NCBI GenBank assembly: GCA_002401295.1
Contig: NVSR01000013.1
Span: 12,266-39,653, forward strand
From: SAR324 cluster bacterium
GTDB lineage: Bacteria; SAR324; XYD2-FULL-50-16
DNA: 27,388 nt
Reading direction: 5' to 3'
The position numbers were made by a program, and so were the translations under genes. Of this stretch, positions 1 to 9,100 are shown piece by piece. Each line of letters starts with the position of its first letter. The first letter of the stretch is position 1. Below the pieces are notes generated by a model. That model made no database searches. It was given only the letters and a program-made list of their open reading frames with translations, and was not told the origin of the DNA.

Positions 1-177
1 TTTATCAAAGTAGGTGATCGAGTGAAGAAAGGGCAAACGCTATGTATTGTCGAAGCCATGAAGTTAATGAATGAGATTGAATCGGATGCGGATGGTGTTA
101 TCGTGGAAATTCTTTGCGAGAATGCCACACCTGTAGAGTATGGAACTAAAATTATTGCTATTAATACTAAGAAGTAG
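1..177 (+). CDS. accB: Biotin carboxyl carrier protein of acetyl-CoA carboxylase, C-terminal part
   Basis: Frame 1 is open from the window edge to a TAG at 175-177 and gives the last 58 residues of a biotinyl domain. The biotin-attachment motif EAMKLMNE is present, with the modified lysine in AMK at residue 21 of this fragment. It is followed by the usual strand pattern of the domain, a glycine-turn segment (DADGVIVEI) and an ending of the type EYGTKIIAI. In the family this domain carries biotin between the carboxylase and carboxyltransferase parts of acetyl-CoA carboxylase, the first step of fatty acid synthesis. accC starts 47 bases downstream on the same strand, the classic accBC order. 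The N-terminal part lies outside the window. Another biotin carrier, such as that of a propionyl-CoA or pyruvate carboxylase, is less likely given this neighbour. Confidence 0.93.
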   Translation, partial: FIKVGDRVKKGQTLCIVEAMKLMNEIESDADGVIVEILCENATPVEYGTKIIAINTKK

Positions 178-224
178 ATCCTTTACTGTTCAATTTCATT
201 CAACCCTTTGTAATAAGATCCTGA

Positions 225-1565
225 ATGTATAAAAAAATTCTGATAGCCAATCGCGGAGAGATTGCCGTTCGAATTATCCGGGCTTGCCGTGAAATGGGGA
301 TTAAGACTGTATCGGTGCATTCCACTGCCGATGCGGAAGCACTCCATGTACAGCTCTCTGATGAGTCCTTGTGTATTGGAGAGCCAGCCTCTAAAGACAG
401 TTATTTAAAGAAAGCCACTATCATCTCAGCGGCAGAAATTACCGGAGCGGAAGCTATCCATCCTGGATATGGTTTTCTGGCGGAGGATGGTAACTTCGTA
501 GAGATGTGTAATGCCTCGGGTATTGATTTTATTGGTCCCAGTGCAGAAATTATCAGTAAAATGGGTGACAAAGTCACAGCTAGGAGAATAGCAGAGGCTG
601 CAGGTTGTCCTACGACTCCGGGAAGTAAAGACGCTATTCATGACTCTGAAACCATGAAAAAAATGGCGAAAGAGATTGGTTTTCCCGTGATCATTAAAGC
701 TTCCGCTGGTGGTGGTGGACGGGGTATGCGCATTGTTCACTCCATGAGTGGCCTGGTAAATGCCTACGAAACAGCTAAAGCAGAAGCCCTAGCTTGTTTC
801 AATAATGATACCGTCTTCGTTGAAAAATATATTGAGGGGCCTCGCCATATTGAAGTTCAACTACTCGGCGATCAGCATGGAAATATAATCCACTTGGGAG
901 ATCGTGACTGTTCGATTCAGCGACGCAATCAGAAATTAATTGAAGAAGCACCGGCAACGGGATTATCTGACGACCTGCGGGAACGCATTCATCAAGCGGC
1001 AATTCGTGTGGCTAAGGCTGTGGACTATTTTTCTGCTGGCACGATTGAATTCCTGGTAGATGATCAGGAAAATTTCTATTTCATGGAAATGAATACCCGC
1101 TTGCAAGTAGAGCATCCTGTTTCTGAGATGATTACTGGTGTGGATATTGTCAAAGAAATGATCAATGTTGCGGCAGGGGAAAAGCTTGCTTATACGCAGG
1201 AGGATATTAAATTTACGGGTCATGCCATCGAGTGCCGCATTAATGCGGAAGATCCGGAAAGCTTCATTCCAAGTCCTGGATTGATTACAGATTACCATGC
1301 ACCAGGAGGTTTTGGTGTTCGAGTTGATTCCGCGGCTTATCAAGGATGGAATATTCCACCTTATTATGACTCCATGATCGCCAAGGTGATCACTTATGGG
1401 AATGATCGGAATAGCGCAATCAGAAAAATGTTAGGAGCTCTGGATGAATATGTGGTGGAAGGGATCAATATCACCCTGCCATTGCATATCCGTATTCTAC
1501 GAAGTCTACGCTTTCAGCAAGGCAAACTAACGACAGCTTTCCTTAAAAACTTCGTTAAAATGTAA
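225..1565 (+). CDS. accC: Biotin carboxylase subunit of acetyl-CoA carboxylase
   Basis: This 446-residue protein has the full family length. It carboxylates the biotin on AccB using ATP and bicarbonate. Residues 1-110 are the N-terminal carboxylase domain (start MYKKILIANRGEIAVRI). The ATP-grasp domain spans about 115-325, and the C-terminal domain runs from about 335 to 442. Visible active-site features are K116, K158 followed by the glycine-rich ATP loop AGGGGRGM (161-168), and EMNTRLQVEHPV (288-299), which holds the metal-binding glutamate, N290, R292 and E296. There is no clear Shine-Dalgarno sequence before the ATG, but the start gives the standard N-terminus. It follows accB as an operon. 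The next gene is convergent and ends only 18 bases away. accA and accD are not in the window. Confidence 0.97.
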   Translation: MYKKILIANRGEIAVRIIRACREMGIKTVSVHSTADAEALHVQLSDESLCIGEPASKDSYLKKATIISAAEITGAEAIHPGYGFLAEDGNFVEMCNASGIDFIGPSAEIISKMGDKVTARRIAEAAGCPTTPGSKDAIHDSETMKKMAKEIGFPVIIKASAGGGGRGMRIVHSMSGLVNAYETAKAEALACFNNDTVFVEKYIEGPRHIEVQLLGDQHGNIIHLGDRDCSIQRRNQKLIEEAPATGLSDDLRERIHQAAIRVAKAVDYFSAGTIEFLVDDQENFYFMEMNTRLQVEHPVSEMITGVDIVKEMINVAAGEKLAYTQEDIKFTGHAIECRINAEDPESFIPSPGLITDYHAPGGFGVRVDSAAYQGWNIPPYYDSMIAKVITYGNDRNSAIRKMLGALDEYVVEGINITLPLHIRILRSLRFQQGKLTTAFLKNFVKM

Positions 1566-1583
1566 GACTACTCCCTACTTCGA

Positions 1584-2084
1584 CTAAGCTGTCGCAAGAC
1601 GGGATCTATTTCCCTGGGTACTTACGTTGGAGTAGGTATTTAGGGAGGGTGGTTTGTTGAGGAGCAATGACATAAAATCTTGACTTTTTAGTAATTCAAA
1701 GCCTTCAAGCCGACTTTCTTCATGACGAAAAACCTTGGCCAGAGACTCCTGCATGGACTCAAGTTCAGTTCCTCCCCTCTTCTGAAAAAAATCCAGCTTG
1801 GTTGCTCGCATTAGTTGCGATTTATTGAAAGAACCTAGTTTGTCTCCCAAAGCCGTGATTGTTTGCTCTAGTTCTTCACCGCTTAATTTGTTCTGCTGCA
1901 AGTTATTTTCCAATCGGGAAATCATTTTTAAGTAGTCTCCTACTTCGGCAGTAGGCCCTTTTTTCTTTTGAAGAGGCAAATCTTGGATGCCTCGTTCAAT
2001 GGGTGCCTGCTTTTTTTGCAGGCCAATCTTTTCTTCCCGCTGTAGGGGATCCCTGGGCATTGGAAAAAAGTTATTTAGTTTCAT
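1584..2084 (-). CDS. Hypothetical protein, Gln/Lys-rich and predicted helical
   Basis: This is a 166-residue protein I do not recognise. It has no signal peptide, transmembrane segment or known motif. The first 45 residues are rich in Pro, Gln, Lys and Arg and look disordered. Residues 50-150 are mostly amphipathic helix (for example LENNLQQNKLSGEELEQTI). Serine, glutamine and lysine are frequent and there is no cysteine. It is the only substantial reading frame in the gap between accC and the clpP-like gene, and the opposite strand has no competing gene. A weak AGG lies about 9 bases before the ATG. It is transcribed against accC (18-base gap) and divergently from the clpP-like gene (245-base gap), so it is probably a single-gene unit. 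It is likely a real cytoplasmic protein, perhaps a scaffold or adaptor, but its function is unknown. Confidence 0.6.
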   Translation of the reverse strand: MKLNNFFPMPRDPLQREEKIGLQKKQAPIERGIQDLPLQKKKGPTAEVGDYLKMISRLENNLQQNKLSGEELEQTITALGDKLGSFNKSQLMRATKLDFFQKRGGTELESMQESLAKVFRHEESRLEGFELLKSQDFMSLLLNKPPSLNTYSNVSTQGNRSRLATA

Positions 2085-2204
2085 ATCAATAGACCTAAAA
2101 ATAGGGGCGTTTTAAACTTAATGTCTATGATAAGATACTCATTTATCATGCCAAAAAAACTTTCCTCAGGAAAATAAATATCTGGCATCTAGGGATTGAA
2201 AGAA

Positions 2205-2255
2205 GCTACTCTACTATTTTTACTAATTCTTTTTAAGAGAATAGGAGAGAGTAGC
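2205..2255. promoter_or_regulatory. Nested inverted repeat in the clpP-like gene leader
   Basis: GCTACTCT (2205-2212) is the exact reverse complement of AGAGTAGC (2248-2255). Inside it CTATT (2214-2218) pairs with AATAG (2240-2244), and ATTCT (2226-2230) could pair with AGAAT (2238-2242) as an alternative. The element lies 75 bases before the clpP-like start. It could be an RNA leader hairpin or a protein-binding site. It has no T-run after it, so it is not a normal terminator. Its function is inferred only from position. Confidence 0.4.
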
Positions 2256-2329
2256 GTTGAAGTTTGGATTGCATATTAAAGGGCTATCAGATAGATTGAT
2301 TTATTTTTTTACGTGTTTTTTATAGGCAT

Positions 2330-2950
2330 ATGGTCATCCACCACTTTCATGAAGAAACTATGATGAATAATAATGAGTCTGAAGAGAAGGACCTTGAGAA
2401 AGATGACTCCTTAGCCAAGAAGCTTTTGGAAACCAGAACAATTATTATCTCCAGTAGTGTGGATAGCAAGCTTGCAGATCAGGTGATTAAGCAACTATTG
2501 ATGCTGGAAGCTATGGATGCGGAAGCGGAGATTAAAGTTCTAATCAACTCTCCGGGTGGGGAAATTCAAAGTGGTTTTGCGATTTATGACATGATGCACT
2601 TTATCTCTTGCCCGATCACAACAATCGTTGCTGGCTTAGCAGCTAGTATGGGCTCAGTCTTGATGTTGGCTGCGGATAAAGGACGAAGATTTGTCTTCCC
2701 TCATGCGAAGGTCATGATTCACCAACCTTCCTTATCCGGTGCTCAGGGAAGTAGTACAGATCTGGAAATTCATGCTCATCAGATTCTCAAGACTCGTGAG
2801 TTCATGTCAGAGTTATATGCGGAGAAAACAGGCAAAGCAGCTGCAGAGATCATGAAAGATATGGAACGAGACTACTGGATGACTGCACAAGAGTCTTTAG
2901 ATTACGGCTTGTTTGATAGAATTATTACTTCAAGAGAAGATATTTCGTAA
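2330..2950 (+). CDS. ClpP-like serine protease subunit (divergent ClpP class)
   Basis: This 206-residue protein has the ClpP fold and a complete catalytic triad: Ser106 in GLAASMGS, His131 in MIHQPS, and Asp181 in MERDYWM. INSPGGEIQSGFAIYDMM (72-89) is the oxyanion-hole and strand region. In the family it forms a barrel peptidase that degrades proteins fed by a Clp ATPase. The N-terminus is unusual. The canonical segment around RGERxYDIYSRLLK, which builds the axial pore, is missing and replaced by an acidic stretch (NNNESEEKDLEKDD, 13-26). The fold starts near residue 27. The start could be 2330, or the ATGs at 2360 or 2363, where GAAGAAA gives some ribosome-binding support. No clpX, tig or lon is adjacent, so this is probably a second paralogue and not the main housekeeping ClpP. 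The UDP-glucose dehydrogenase gene follows after 25 bases. Confidence 0.88.
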   Translation: MVIHHFHEETMMNNNESEEKDLEKDDSLAKKLLETRTIIISSSVDSKLADQVIKQLLMLEAMDAEAEIKVLINSPGGEIQSGFAIYDMMHFISCPITTIVAGLAASMGSVLMLAADKGRRFVFPHAKVMIHQPSLSGAQGSSTDLEIHAHQILKTREFMSELYAEKTGKAAAEIMKDMERDYWMTAQESLDYGLFDRIITSREDIS

Positions 2951-2975
2951 TCATGAGTTCCGTCAAAGGTAATTA

Positions 2976-4292
2976 ATGAAAGTAAGTGTTTTTGGCAGCG
3001 GCTATGTTGGCCTGGTTGCGGGAGCCTGTTTTGCCGAGAGTGGCAATGAGGTGATTTGTGTAGACATTGATCAGCAAAAGATCGAACGGCTCAAGCAGGG
3101 CATTATTCCCATTTATGAGCCGGGATTAGAAGAGATGATCAAGAGAAATGTACGGCAACAGCGTTTGGTTTTTACGACAGATGCAGAAGCCGCTGTGAAA
3201 GAATCACTGTTTCAGTTTATTGCGGTAGGGACTCCCCCCGGTGAGGATGGGAGTGCAGACCTTCAGTATGTCTTAGCTGTCGCGGAAACGATCGGCAAGT
3301 ATATGACGGACTCTAAAGTAATTGTCGATAAATCAACGGTTCCTGTGGGCACTGCGGATCTCGTCCGTGACAAAATCAAAAGTGTTCTGGAAAAAAGGGG
3401 CATTGACGTAGAGTTTGACGTGGTTTCTAACCCTGAATTTTTGAAAGAAGGGGCAGCTATCCAGGATTTTATGGTTCCCGATCGAGTGGTCATCGGAGTT
3501 GATAGCCCTCGTGGCGGGACCCTGATGAAAGAGCTTTATAGCCCTTTTATGAAGAGCGAAGATCGCCTCTTGCTAATGGATGTGCGTAGTGCTGAAATGA
3601 CGAAATACGCAGCCAACTCCATGCTGGCCACAAAGATTTCTTTTATGAATGAAATGGCGAATCTTTGTGAGAAGGTAGGCGCCAACATAGACCAAGTACG
3701 GTTAGGTATTGGATCGGATGCCAGAATCGGCCATAGCTTCCTTTTTCCCGGGGTAGGTTACGGTGGTTCTTGCTTTCCGAAAGATGTTCAGGCACTGATT
3801 CGCACTGGTAACAGTTACGACAGTACAATGGATATCTTACAAGCTGTTGAACGGGTGAATCAGGTACAGAAAAGTAAGATGCTGGACATGCTCTCTAAAG
3901 TCTATGGAGAGGATTTATCGGGACTAACTCTAGGAATTTGGGGCTTGGCTTTCAAGCCTCAAACAGATGATATGCGGGAAGCCCCTTCAAGGGTCATTAT
4001 TGATGGTCTCTTGCAACGAGGCGCAAAGGTTATCGCCAATGATCCAGAAGCTATTGGGGAAGCACAAAAAATTTGGAAAGATCAGATTGAATACCGAGAC
4101 AACTACTATGACGTTCTACCGGAAATTGATGGATTATTGATTCTGACTGAGTGGAATGATTATCGGCGGCCTGACTTTGAGCGCATCAAAAATTTGATGA
4201 AAAAGCCAATAGTATTCGATGGACGTAATATTTTTGTCCCGGAAAAAATGAGGCAAAGAGGATTTGAATATTACAGTATTGGTCGTCCTTAA
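2976..4292 (+). CDS. ugd: UDP-glucose 6-dehydrogenase
   Basis: This 438-residue enzyme oxidises UDP-glucose to UDP-glucuronate with two NAD+ in the cytoplasm. The N-terminal Rossmann domain has GSGYVGLVAGACFAESG at 7-23 and an NAD-binding aspartate at 30. The central dimerisation domain covers about 200-295 and contains the catalytic Cys266 in GYGGSCFPKD. The C-terminal UDP-binding domain covers about 310-425 (WGLAFKPQTDDMREAPS is the conserved motif). K219 in ATKISFMNE matches the family's substrate-binding lysine. Length is typical. AAAGGT lies upstream of the ATG as a fair ribosome binding site. The next gene is a UDP-glucuronate decarboxylase, so the two together should make UDP-xylose. 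UDP-N-acetyl sugar dehydrogenases are related but usually differ around the catalytic region. Confidence 0.95.
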   Translation: MKVSVFGSGYVGLVAGACFAESGNEVICVDIDQQKIERLKQGIIPIYEPGLEEMIKRNVRQQRLVFTTDAEAAVKESLFQFIAVGTPPGEDGSADLQYVLAVAETIGKYMTDSKVIVDKSTVPVGTADLVRDKIKSVLEKRGIDVEFDVVSNPEFLKEGAAIQDFMVPDRVVIGVDSPRGGTLMKELYSPFMKSEDRLLLMDVRSAEMTKYAANSMLATKISFMNEMANLCEKVGANIDQVRLGIGSDARIGHSFLFPGVGYGGSCFPKDVQALIRTGNSYDSTMDILQAVERVNQVQKSKMLDMLSKVYGEDLSGLTLGIWGLAFKPQTDDMREAPSRVIIDGLLQRGAKVIANDPEAIGEAQKIWKDQIEYRDNYYDVLPEIDGLLILTEWNDYRRPDFERIKNLMKKPIVFDGRNIFVPEKMRQRGFEYYSIGRP

Positions 4293-4398
4293 CGTTGATA
4301 ATTGGGGGAGTATTTGAGGTTTTTAGTGAAATTTTCACATCCCCTTTATGGCTAAACTGATTTTTTTCACAGTGAAAGGTGGATTTTGTAGGAAAGGT

Positions 4399-5367
4399 AT
4401 GAAAGAGAAAAAACGTATTTTAGTAACGGGAGGTGCTGGCTTTATTGGTTCTCATCTTTGTGAGGAACTATTGGGCGATGGGCACGATGTAATCTGTTTG
4501 GATAATTTTTTTACGGGGCGGAAGGAAAATATTGCTCACCTCCTGGATGAGCATCGATTTGAATTAATCCGTCATGATGTCACGGAACCATTGCGTTTAG
4601 AAATTGACTGGGTCTTTAATTTTGCCTGTCCCGCCTCTCCGGTCCATTATCAGTACAATCCCATCAAGACCCTGAAAACTAGTATTTTAGGGACTTTAAA
4701 TATGTTGGGACTGGCAAAAAGAGTCAGAGCCCGGATTCTTCATGCCAGTACTTCCGAGGTTTATGGTGATCCTCAGATACACCCGCAAAAAGAAGACTAT
4801 TGGGGGAATGTGAATCCTATTGGGATTCGTAGTTGTTATGATGAGGGCAAAAGGGCCGCCGAAACTTTGATGATGGACTATCATCGGGAAAATCAGGTCG
4901 ACTCAAAAATCATTCGGATTTTTAATACCTATGGTCCTCGAATGAGGGCGGATGACGGACGTGTGGTGAGCAATTTTATTGTGCAGGCACTGCAAGGGGA
5001 TGATATCACTATTTATGGTGATGGCTCTCAGACACGCTCCTTTTGCTATGTTGATGATTTAGTCAATGTAATCATTCGTATGATGAAGAAAGATAACTTC
5101 ACGGGGCCCGTCAACACAGGAAACCCTGTAGAGTTTACGATCCTGGAGTTGGCAGAAGCAGTGCTTACTTTGACCAACTCCAAATCGAAGTTAGTGTTCA
5201 AAGAGCTGCCACAAGATGATCCAACACAGCGACAGCCGGACATTAGCCTCGCTAAAAAAGAATTGGGCTGGGAACCAAAAATTCAGCTGAATGAAGGCTT
5301 GAAAAAAACCATCGATTTTTTCGATCAGTGGTTATCTGCAAATGATACGAATACACCAAGAGGCTAA
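4399..5367 (+). CDS. UDP-glucuronate decarboxylase (UDP-xylose synthase)
   Basis: This 322-residue short-chain dehydrogenase-type enzyme converts UDP-glucuronate to UDP-xylose with bound NAD+. The Rossmann motif GGAGFIGSHL is at 11-20. The catalytic residues are in ASTSEVYG (116-123) and Y147-x3-K151 within RSCYDEGKR. The segment FACPASPVHYQYNPIKTLK (76-94) and the RSCYDEGKR context are hallmarks of the UXS branch as opposed to dTDP-glucose dehydratase or UDP-glucose epimerase. An in-frame ATG at 4348 would add 17 residues. I prefer 4399 because AGGAAAGG lies just before it and the family N-terminus starts there. It follows the UDP-glucose dehydrogenase gene (106 bases), which supplies its substrate. 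The product probably feeds cell-surface polysaccharide, but no glycosyltransferase is nearby. The stop is 6 bases before trmJ. Confidence 0.92.
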   Translation: MKEKKRILVTGGAGFIGSHLCEELLGDGHDVICLDNFFTGRKENIAHLLDEHRFELIRHDVTEPLRLEIDWVFNFACPASPVHYQYNPIKTLKTSILGTLNMLGLAKRVRARILHASTSEVYGDPQIHPQKEDYWGNVNPIGIRSCYDEGKRAAETLMMDYHRENQVDSKIIRIFNTYGPRMRADDGRVVSNFIVQALQGDDITIYGDGSQTRSFCYVDDLVNVIIRMMKKDNFTGPVNTGNPVEFTILELAEAVLTLTNSKSKLVFKELPQDDPTQRQPDISLAKKELGWEPKIQLNEGLKKTIDFFDQWLSANDTNTPRG

Positions 5368-5373
5368 TTATAA

Positions 5374-6117
5374 ATGGGGACTTTAGATCCTGCTCGACTA
5401 ACAGTTATTTTAGTCGAGCCTTCTCATCCCGGTAATATCGGGTCGGCAGCTCGGGCAATGGCAAATATGGGGGTGGTTGACCTAAGACTCGTCAACTCTC
5501 AGGGACATCAAGATCCAGAAGCACTGCGTTTAGCCCCTCATGCGGCTCATGTCCTAGAGGCAGCGCAGGTCTACCCAACCCTGGAGGCTGCGATTCAAGA
5601 CTGTGGACTCATTATCGCTACGTCTGCCAGAACACGTACTCAGACGCAAAATCTGACACTTGTGTCAGAGGTGCCCAAGCTGATTCAACAAGTGCCTTCC
5701 AGTTCTCGGGTCGCTCTTGTTTTTGGCCGGGAGAGGACTGGTTTGACAAATCATGAAATGAGCTGCTGCAATGACTGGATTACCATTCCAACTTTTGGGA
5801 ATACGAGTTCTCTCAACCTGGCACAGGCAGTGATGGTGGTTCTCTATGAGATTTCTCGTTTATTTGAACAGCCATGGGAAGAAGAAAGCTCGATGCCACC
5901 GGCTACCTCAGAAAATGTAGAAGGACTGAAAGGGCACTTGTTTCAGGTTTTGGAGCTGATTAACTTCTTAGAGTCAGAGAATAGAAGCCATATGTGGGAT
6001 AGCTTTTCTGTTCTACTGGGCCGGGCCAAGCCTACCCAAAGAGATGTACGGATGATCCGAGGTTTTCTGCATAAGGTACAAGTCGCTTTCAAGTTAGCCT
6101 CACGCAAGTCGGACTAA
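5374..6117 (+). CDS. trmJ: tRNA (cytidine/uridine-32-2'-O-)-methyltransferase TrmJ
   Basis: This 247-residue SPOUT methyltransferase uses S-adenosylmethionine to methylate the ribose of nucleotide 32 in the tRNA anticodon loop. The SPOUT domain covers about 8-165. VEPSHPGNIGSAARAMANMG (14-33) is the first conserved motif, with N21 and R27. VFGRERTGL (116-124) and SLNLAQAV (146-153) form the knot that binds the cofactor. The C-terminal extension contains the family's tail pattern ending in PTQRDVRMIRGFLHK. AGAGG lies about 11 bases before the ATG, inside the end of the previous gene. The 6-base spacing says it is translated with the UDP-glucuronate decarboxylase gene, although the two functions are unrelated. 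Whether uridine and cytidine are both modified cannot be told from sequence. Confidence 0.9.
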   Translation: MGTLDPARLTVILVEPSHPGNIGSAARAMANMGVVDLRLVNSQGHQDPEALRLAPHAAHVLEAAQVYPTLEAAIQDCGLIIATSARTRTQTQNLTLVSEVPKLIQQVPSSSRVALVFGRERTGLTNHEMSCCNDWITIPTFGNTSSLNLAQAVMVVLYEISRLFEQPWEEESSMPPATSENVEGLKGHLFQVLELINFLESENRSHMWDSFSVLLGRAKPTQRDVRMIRGFLHKVQVAFKLASRKSD

Positions 6118-6194
6118 GGAGTGGAGCGACGAGCCCCTCCCCGAAAGATTTTCTTAGTCATCTTCAAAAAAACAATCAATGAATAGCTGAAGTT

Positions 6195-9100
6195 ATGAGT
6201 GATAACGATGAACTTTTGATTTTTGTGGATGATACTGATTCCGAAATACCGCAGTTAACTCCCGAAAAGCAGGATTTTTGGAAGGTGATTTTAGTGGATG
6301 ATGAAGAATCTGTTCATCAGGTCACAAAAATCGCACTCAGTAACTTTGAATTTCGTGGTAAGCGTTTGCAGTTTTTCAGCGCTTATACGGGAATAGAAGC
6401 TAAACAGTTGATTGAAAAACATCCGGATACTGCAGTTATCCTGTTAGATGTCGTGATGGAAGAGGATAATACTGGACTGGAATTAATCAAGTATATCCGT
6501 AACCAACTCAAAAACAGCCGTTCTCGCATTATTTTAAGAACGGGACAACCCGGACAAGCTCCGGAAAAGAAGATCGTTGCAGAGTATGATATCCATGACT
6601 ATAAGACGAAGACTGAGCTGACTACGCAGAAACTCTTCACTATGATGGTAACTGCGTTGCGCTCCTATCAGGAAATCATGGATGCAATTGCTTCCCGACA
6701 GCAGTTGGAGCAAGAGAGGAACATTTTTGTGAGTGGACCCGTTTCTGTTTTAAAATGGGCCAAGGACCCGGGACTGTCGGTCGTTTATATTTCTCCCAAT
6801 GCTAAGGATTTATTAGGCTATAGCGTGGAAGAATTGACTGAGGGCAGGCTAACCTACACAGACCTGATTCACCCTGAAGATGTGGAACAAGTACACTCCT
6901 CCCTGATGAAGTTTGCCGAAGAAAACCGAGAGAATTTTGAACAGGAATACAGAGTGGTATGTAAGGATGGGAAGATCCTATGGCTGCATGTATTCATCTC
7001 TCCGGTTCGAGATGAATGGGGAAATGTCAGTCAGTTTATCGGCTATATTATAGATGCCACACTACAGAAAGAACAGGAAAAATTGCTCTTCGAAAAAGTC
7101 ATTGAGGGGATTGTTTTTACGGACCTCAATGACAGGGTACTGAAATTGAATCAGACGATGGCTGAGATCGCAGGAATCTCCAGGCCTGAAGCAGAGGGAA
7201 TGGATATTTATAACCTGATGGTACCTGAGCATCAGGCTCTTTATCGGGAAAAAAGTATATTAGTCATGGCGGAAGGCCAAGCTCAGCGCTTTGAATTGAA
7301 TATTTTGAAGAGCCAGCGTGAGCCAGTTCCCTGTCTGGTGACCTTAACACCCTTAAAGGATCTATCCGAAGAGGTTACCGGATTTTTTATCTTTATGATT
7401 GATCTGACAGAGCGAAAAAATATTGAAAAGGAGCTGCGAACATCCTTGGAGGCTGAGAAGCGTTTCATCGCCTCGGTCAGTCATGAAATCCGGACGCCCC
7501 TGTCTTCTATCATGGGCTATACGGAGCTATTGAATGAAACGGACACCCTCAGTGAAACACAGAAAAATTACTGTAGTCATATCTCGGTCAACTCAAAGCA
7601 CCTGCTCACCCTAATCAATGATATTTTAGATATTTCAAAAATTGAAGCGGATCAGCTGGAATTAACAGAAACGAAAACTAATCTCAGTGAGGTCTTAATT
7701 GAATCTGGGGTCATGATCTCCAGTAGGATTCAAAAGGATGTGAAACTCGAGGTTGATATTGATGAGTTTAACTTCTACTTCCAGTGTGACCCTGTTCGTA
7801 TCCGGCAGATTTTTATCAATCTACTGGGAAATGCGGCTAAGTTCACCAAGTCAGGAGTGATCAAGCTTTATTTGAAGGGTTTTGAGGAACTTGAGGATAA
7901 CCGGGTTCGGCTGCGTATCTGTGTGGAGGATACGGGAATAGGAATTCCTGAAGAAAAACAAAGGCTTTTATTTCAAGCTTTCAAACAGGCTCATATGGGG
8001 GACTACGGTGGTACTGGCCTGGGGCTTTATTTATCTCGCTCTGTTGCCCAGTTGATGGAAGGGACTATTGAAGTTGAAAGTGAAGAAGGAGTAGGCAGTC
8101 AGTTTACCGTAACTCTAGTCTTGAAAAAAGGGGATGACAAAGATGAAGCCCACTCTTTTTCCGGCAAGAAAATCCTGCTATTGGAAAATGATCCTATTTT
8201 ATCCAGGATGCTGCAGGAAAAATTGGAAAATGTGGGAGCTCATTTAATCCAGTTAAAAGAATTGGAAAATACAAGTCAGGTATTTCGGGAATCCCTGCGG
8301 TTGGAAGCATTGGATGCCGTTGTGATTGATATGGATATTCTGAAGGAGAAAAGTCTATATATTGCCGGGTCCCTGAAAGAAATTTTTCCGGATATTGTGA
8401 TCATTGGCATCAAACAAGAAACCAATCCTTTACAATTGAGTGAACTGGACTCTCTTTTAATGAAGCCCTTTTCTTTTTATCAATTAGCGAAAGAGTTGAA
8501 TAAAGGCTTTGGACGCATCAATAAGATACAGTCTGATGTGAGCAGCCTGAAGATCCTGTTGGTGGAAGATATTGAAGCCAATCGTCAGCTATTTTGTCAG
8601 ATGTTTAAAAAGTTTTTTAACTTGATCCCCGATGTCGCCACAAATGGGCGGGAGGCAGTCGAAGCGATTCGTGACAATACTTATGATGGGGTTTTTATGG
8701 ATGTTCAAATGCCAGTGATGGATGGTATTGAGGCCGCCACTGAAATCCGTAAATTTAATCAGGAGGTGAAAATCATTGCCATGACAGGCAATGTTTTTGT
8801 TGAAGACATTCAGTTAACGCAACAGGCTGGAATGGATGGCTTCCTCGCTAAACCTGTTCAGCGCGAAGACCTGCAAAATGTTTTGAACTCCTTAATGGTT
8901 GGTGATGATTCAATAATGCAACAAAAGAAGGTTGCTACGGATGATCCGTTGGAAATAGGTACGAAGCATCGTGAGTCTATCTATGATTTCATCCGCAAAC
9001 TGAGTGATGATGAAGCCACAGCTCACGAACTGGTAGAATTAACTGTAGATGAGATTAAAGCTCTGCTGGATAGAAGCAGGGATTGCTTTAAAAATAAGGA

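Noticed and set aside
426..1343. Minus-strand frames inside accC
   Set aside because: They are antisense shadows of a strongly conserved gene and encode Thr/Arg/His-rich nonsense.
6118..6140. Imperfect hairpin after trmJ (GGAG...CTCC with two bulges)
   Set aside because: Only 8 pairs with two bulges and no T-run. It is too weak to call a terminator, and the next gene is on the same strand.
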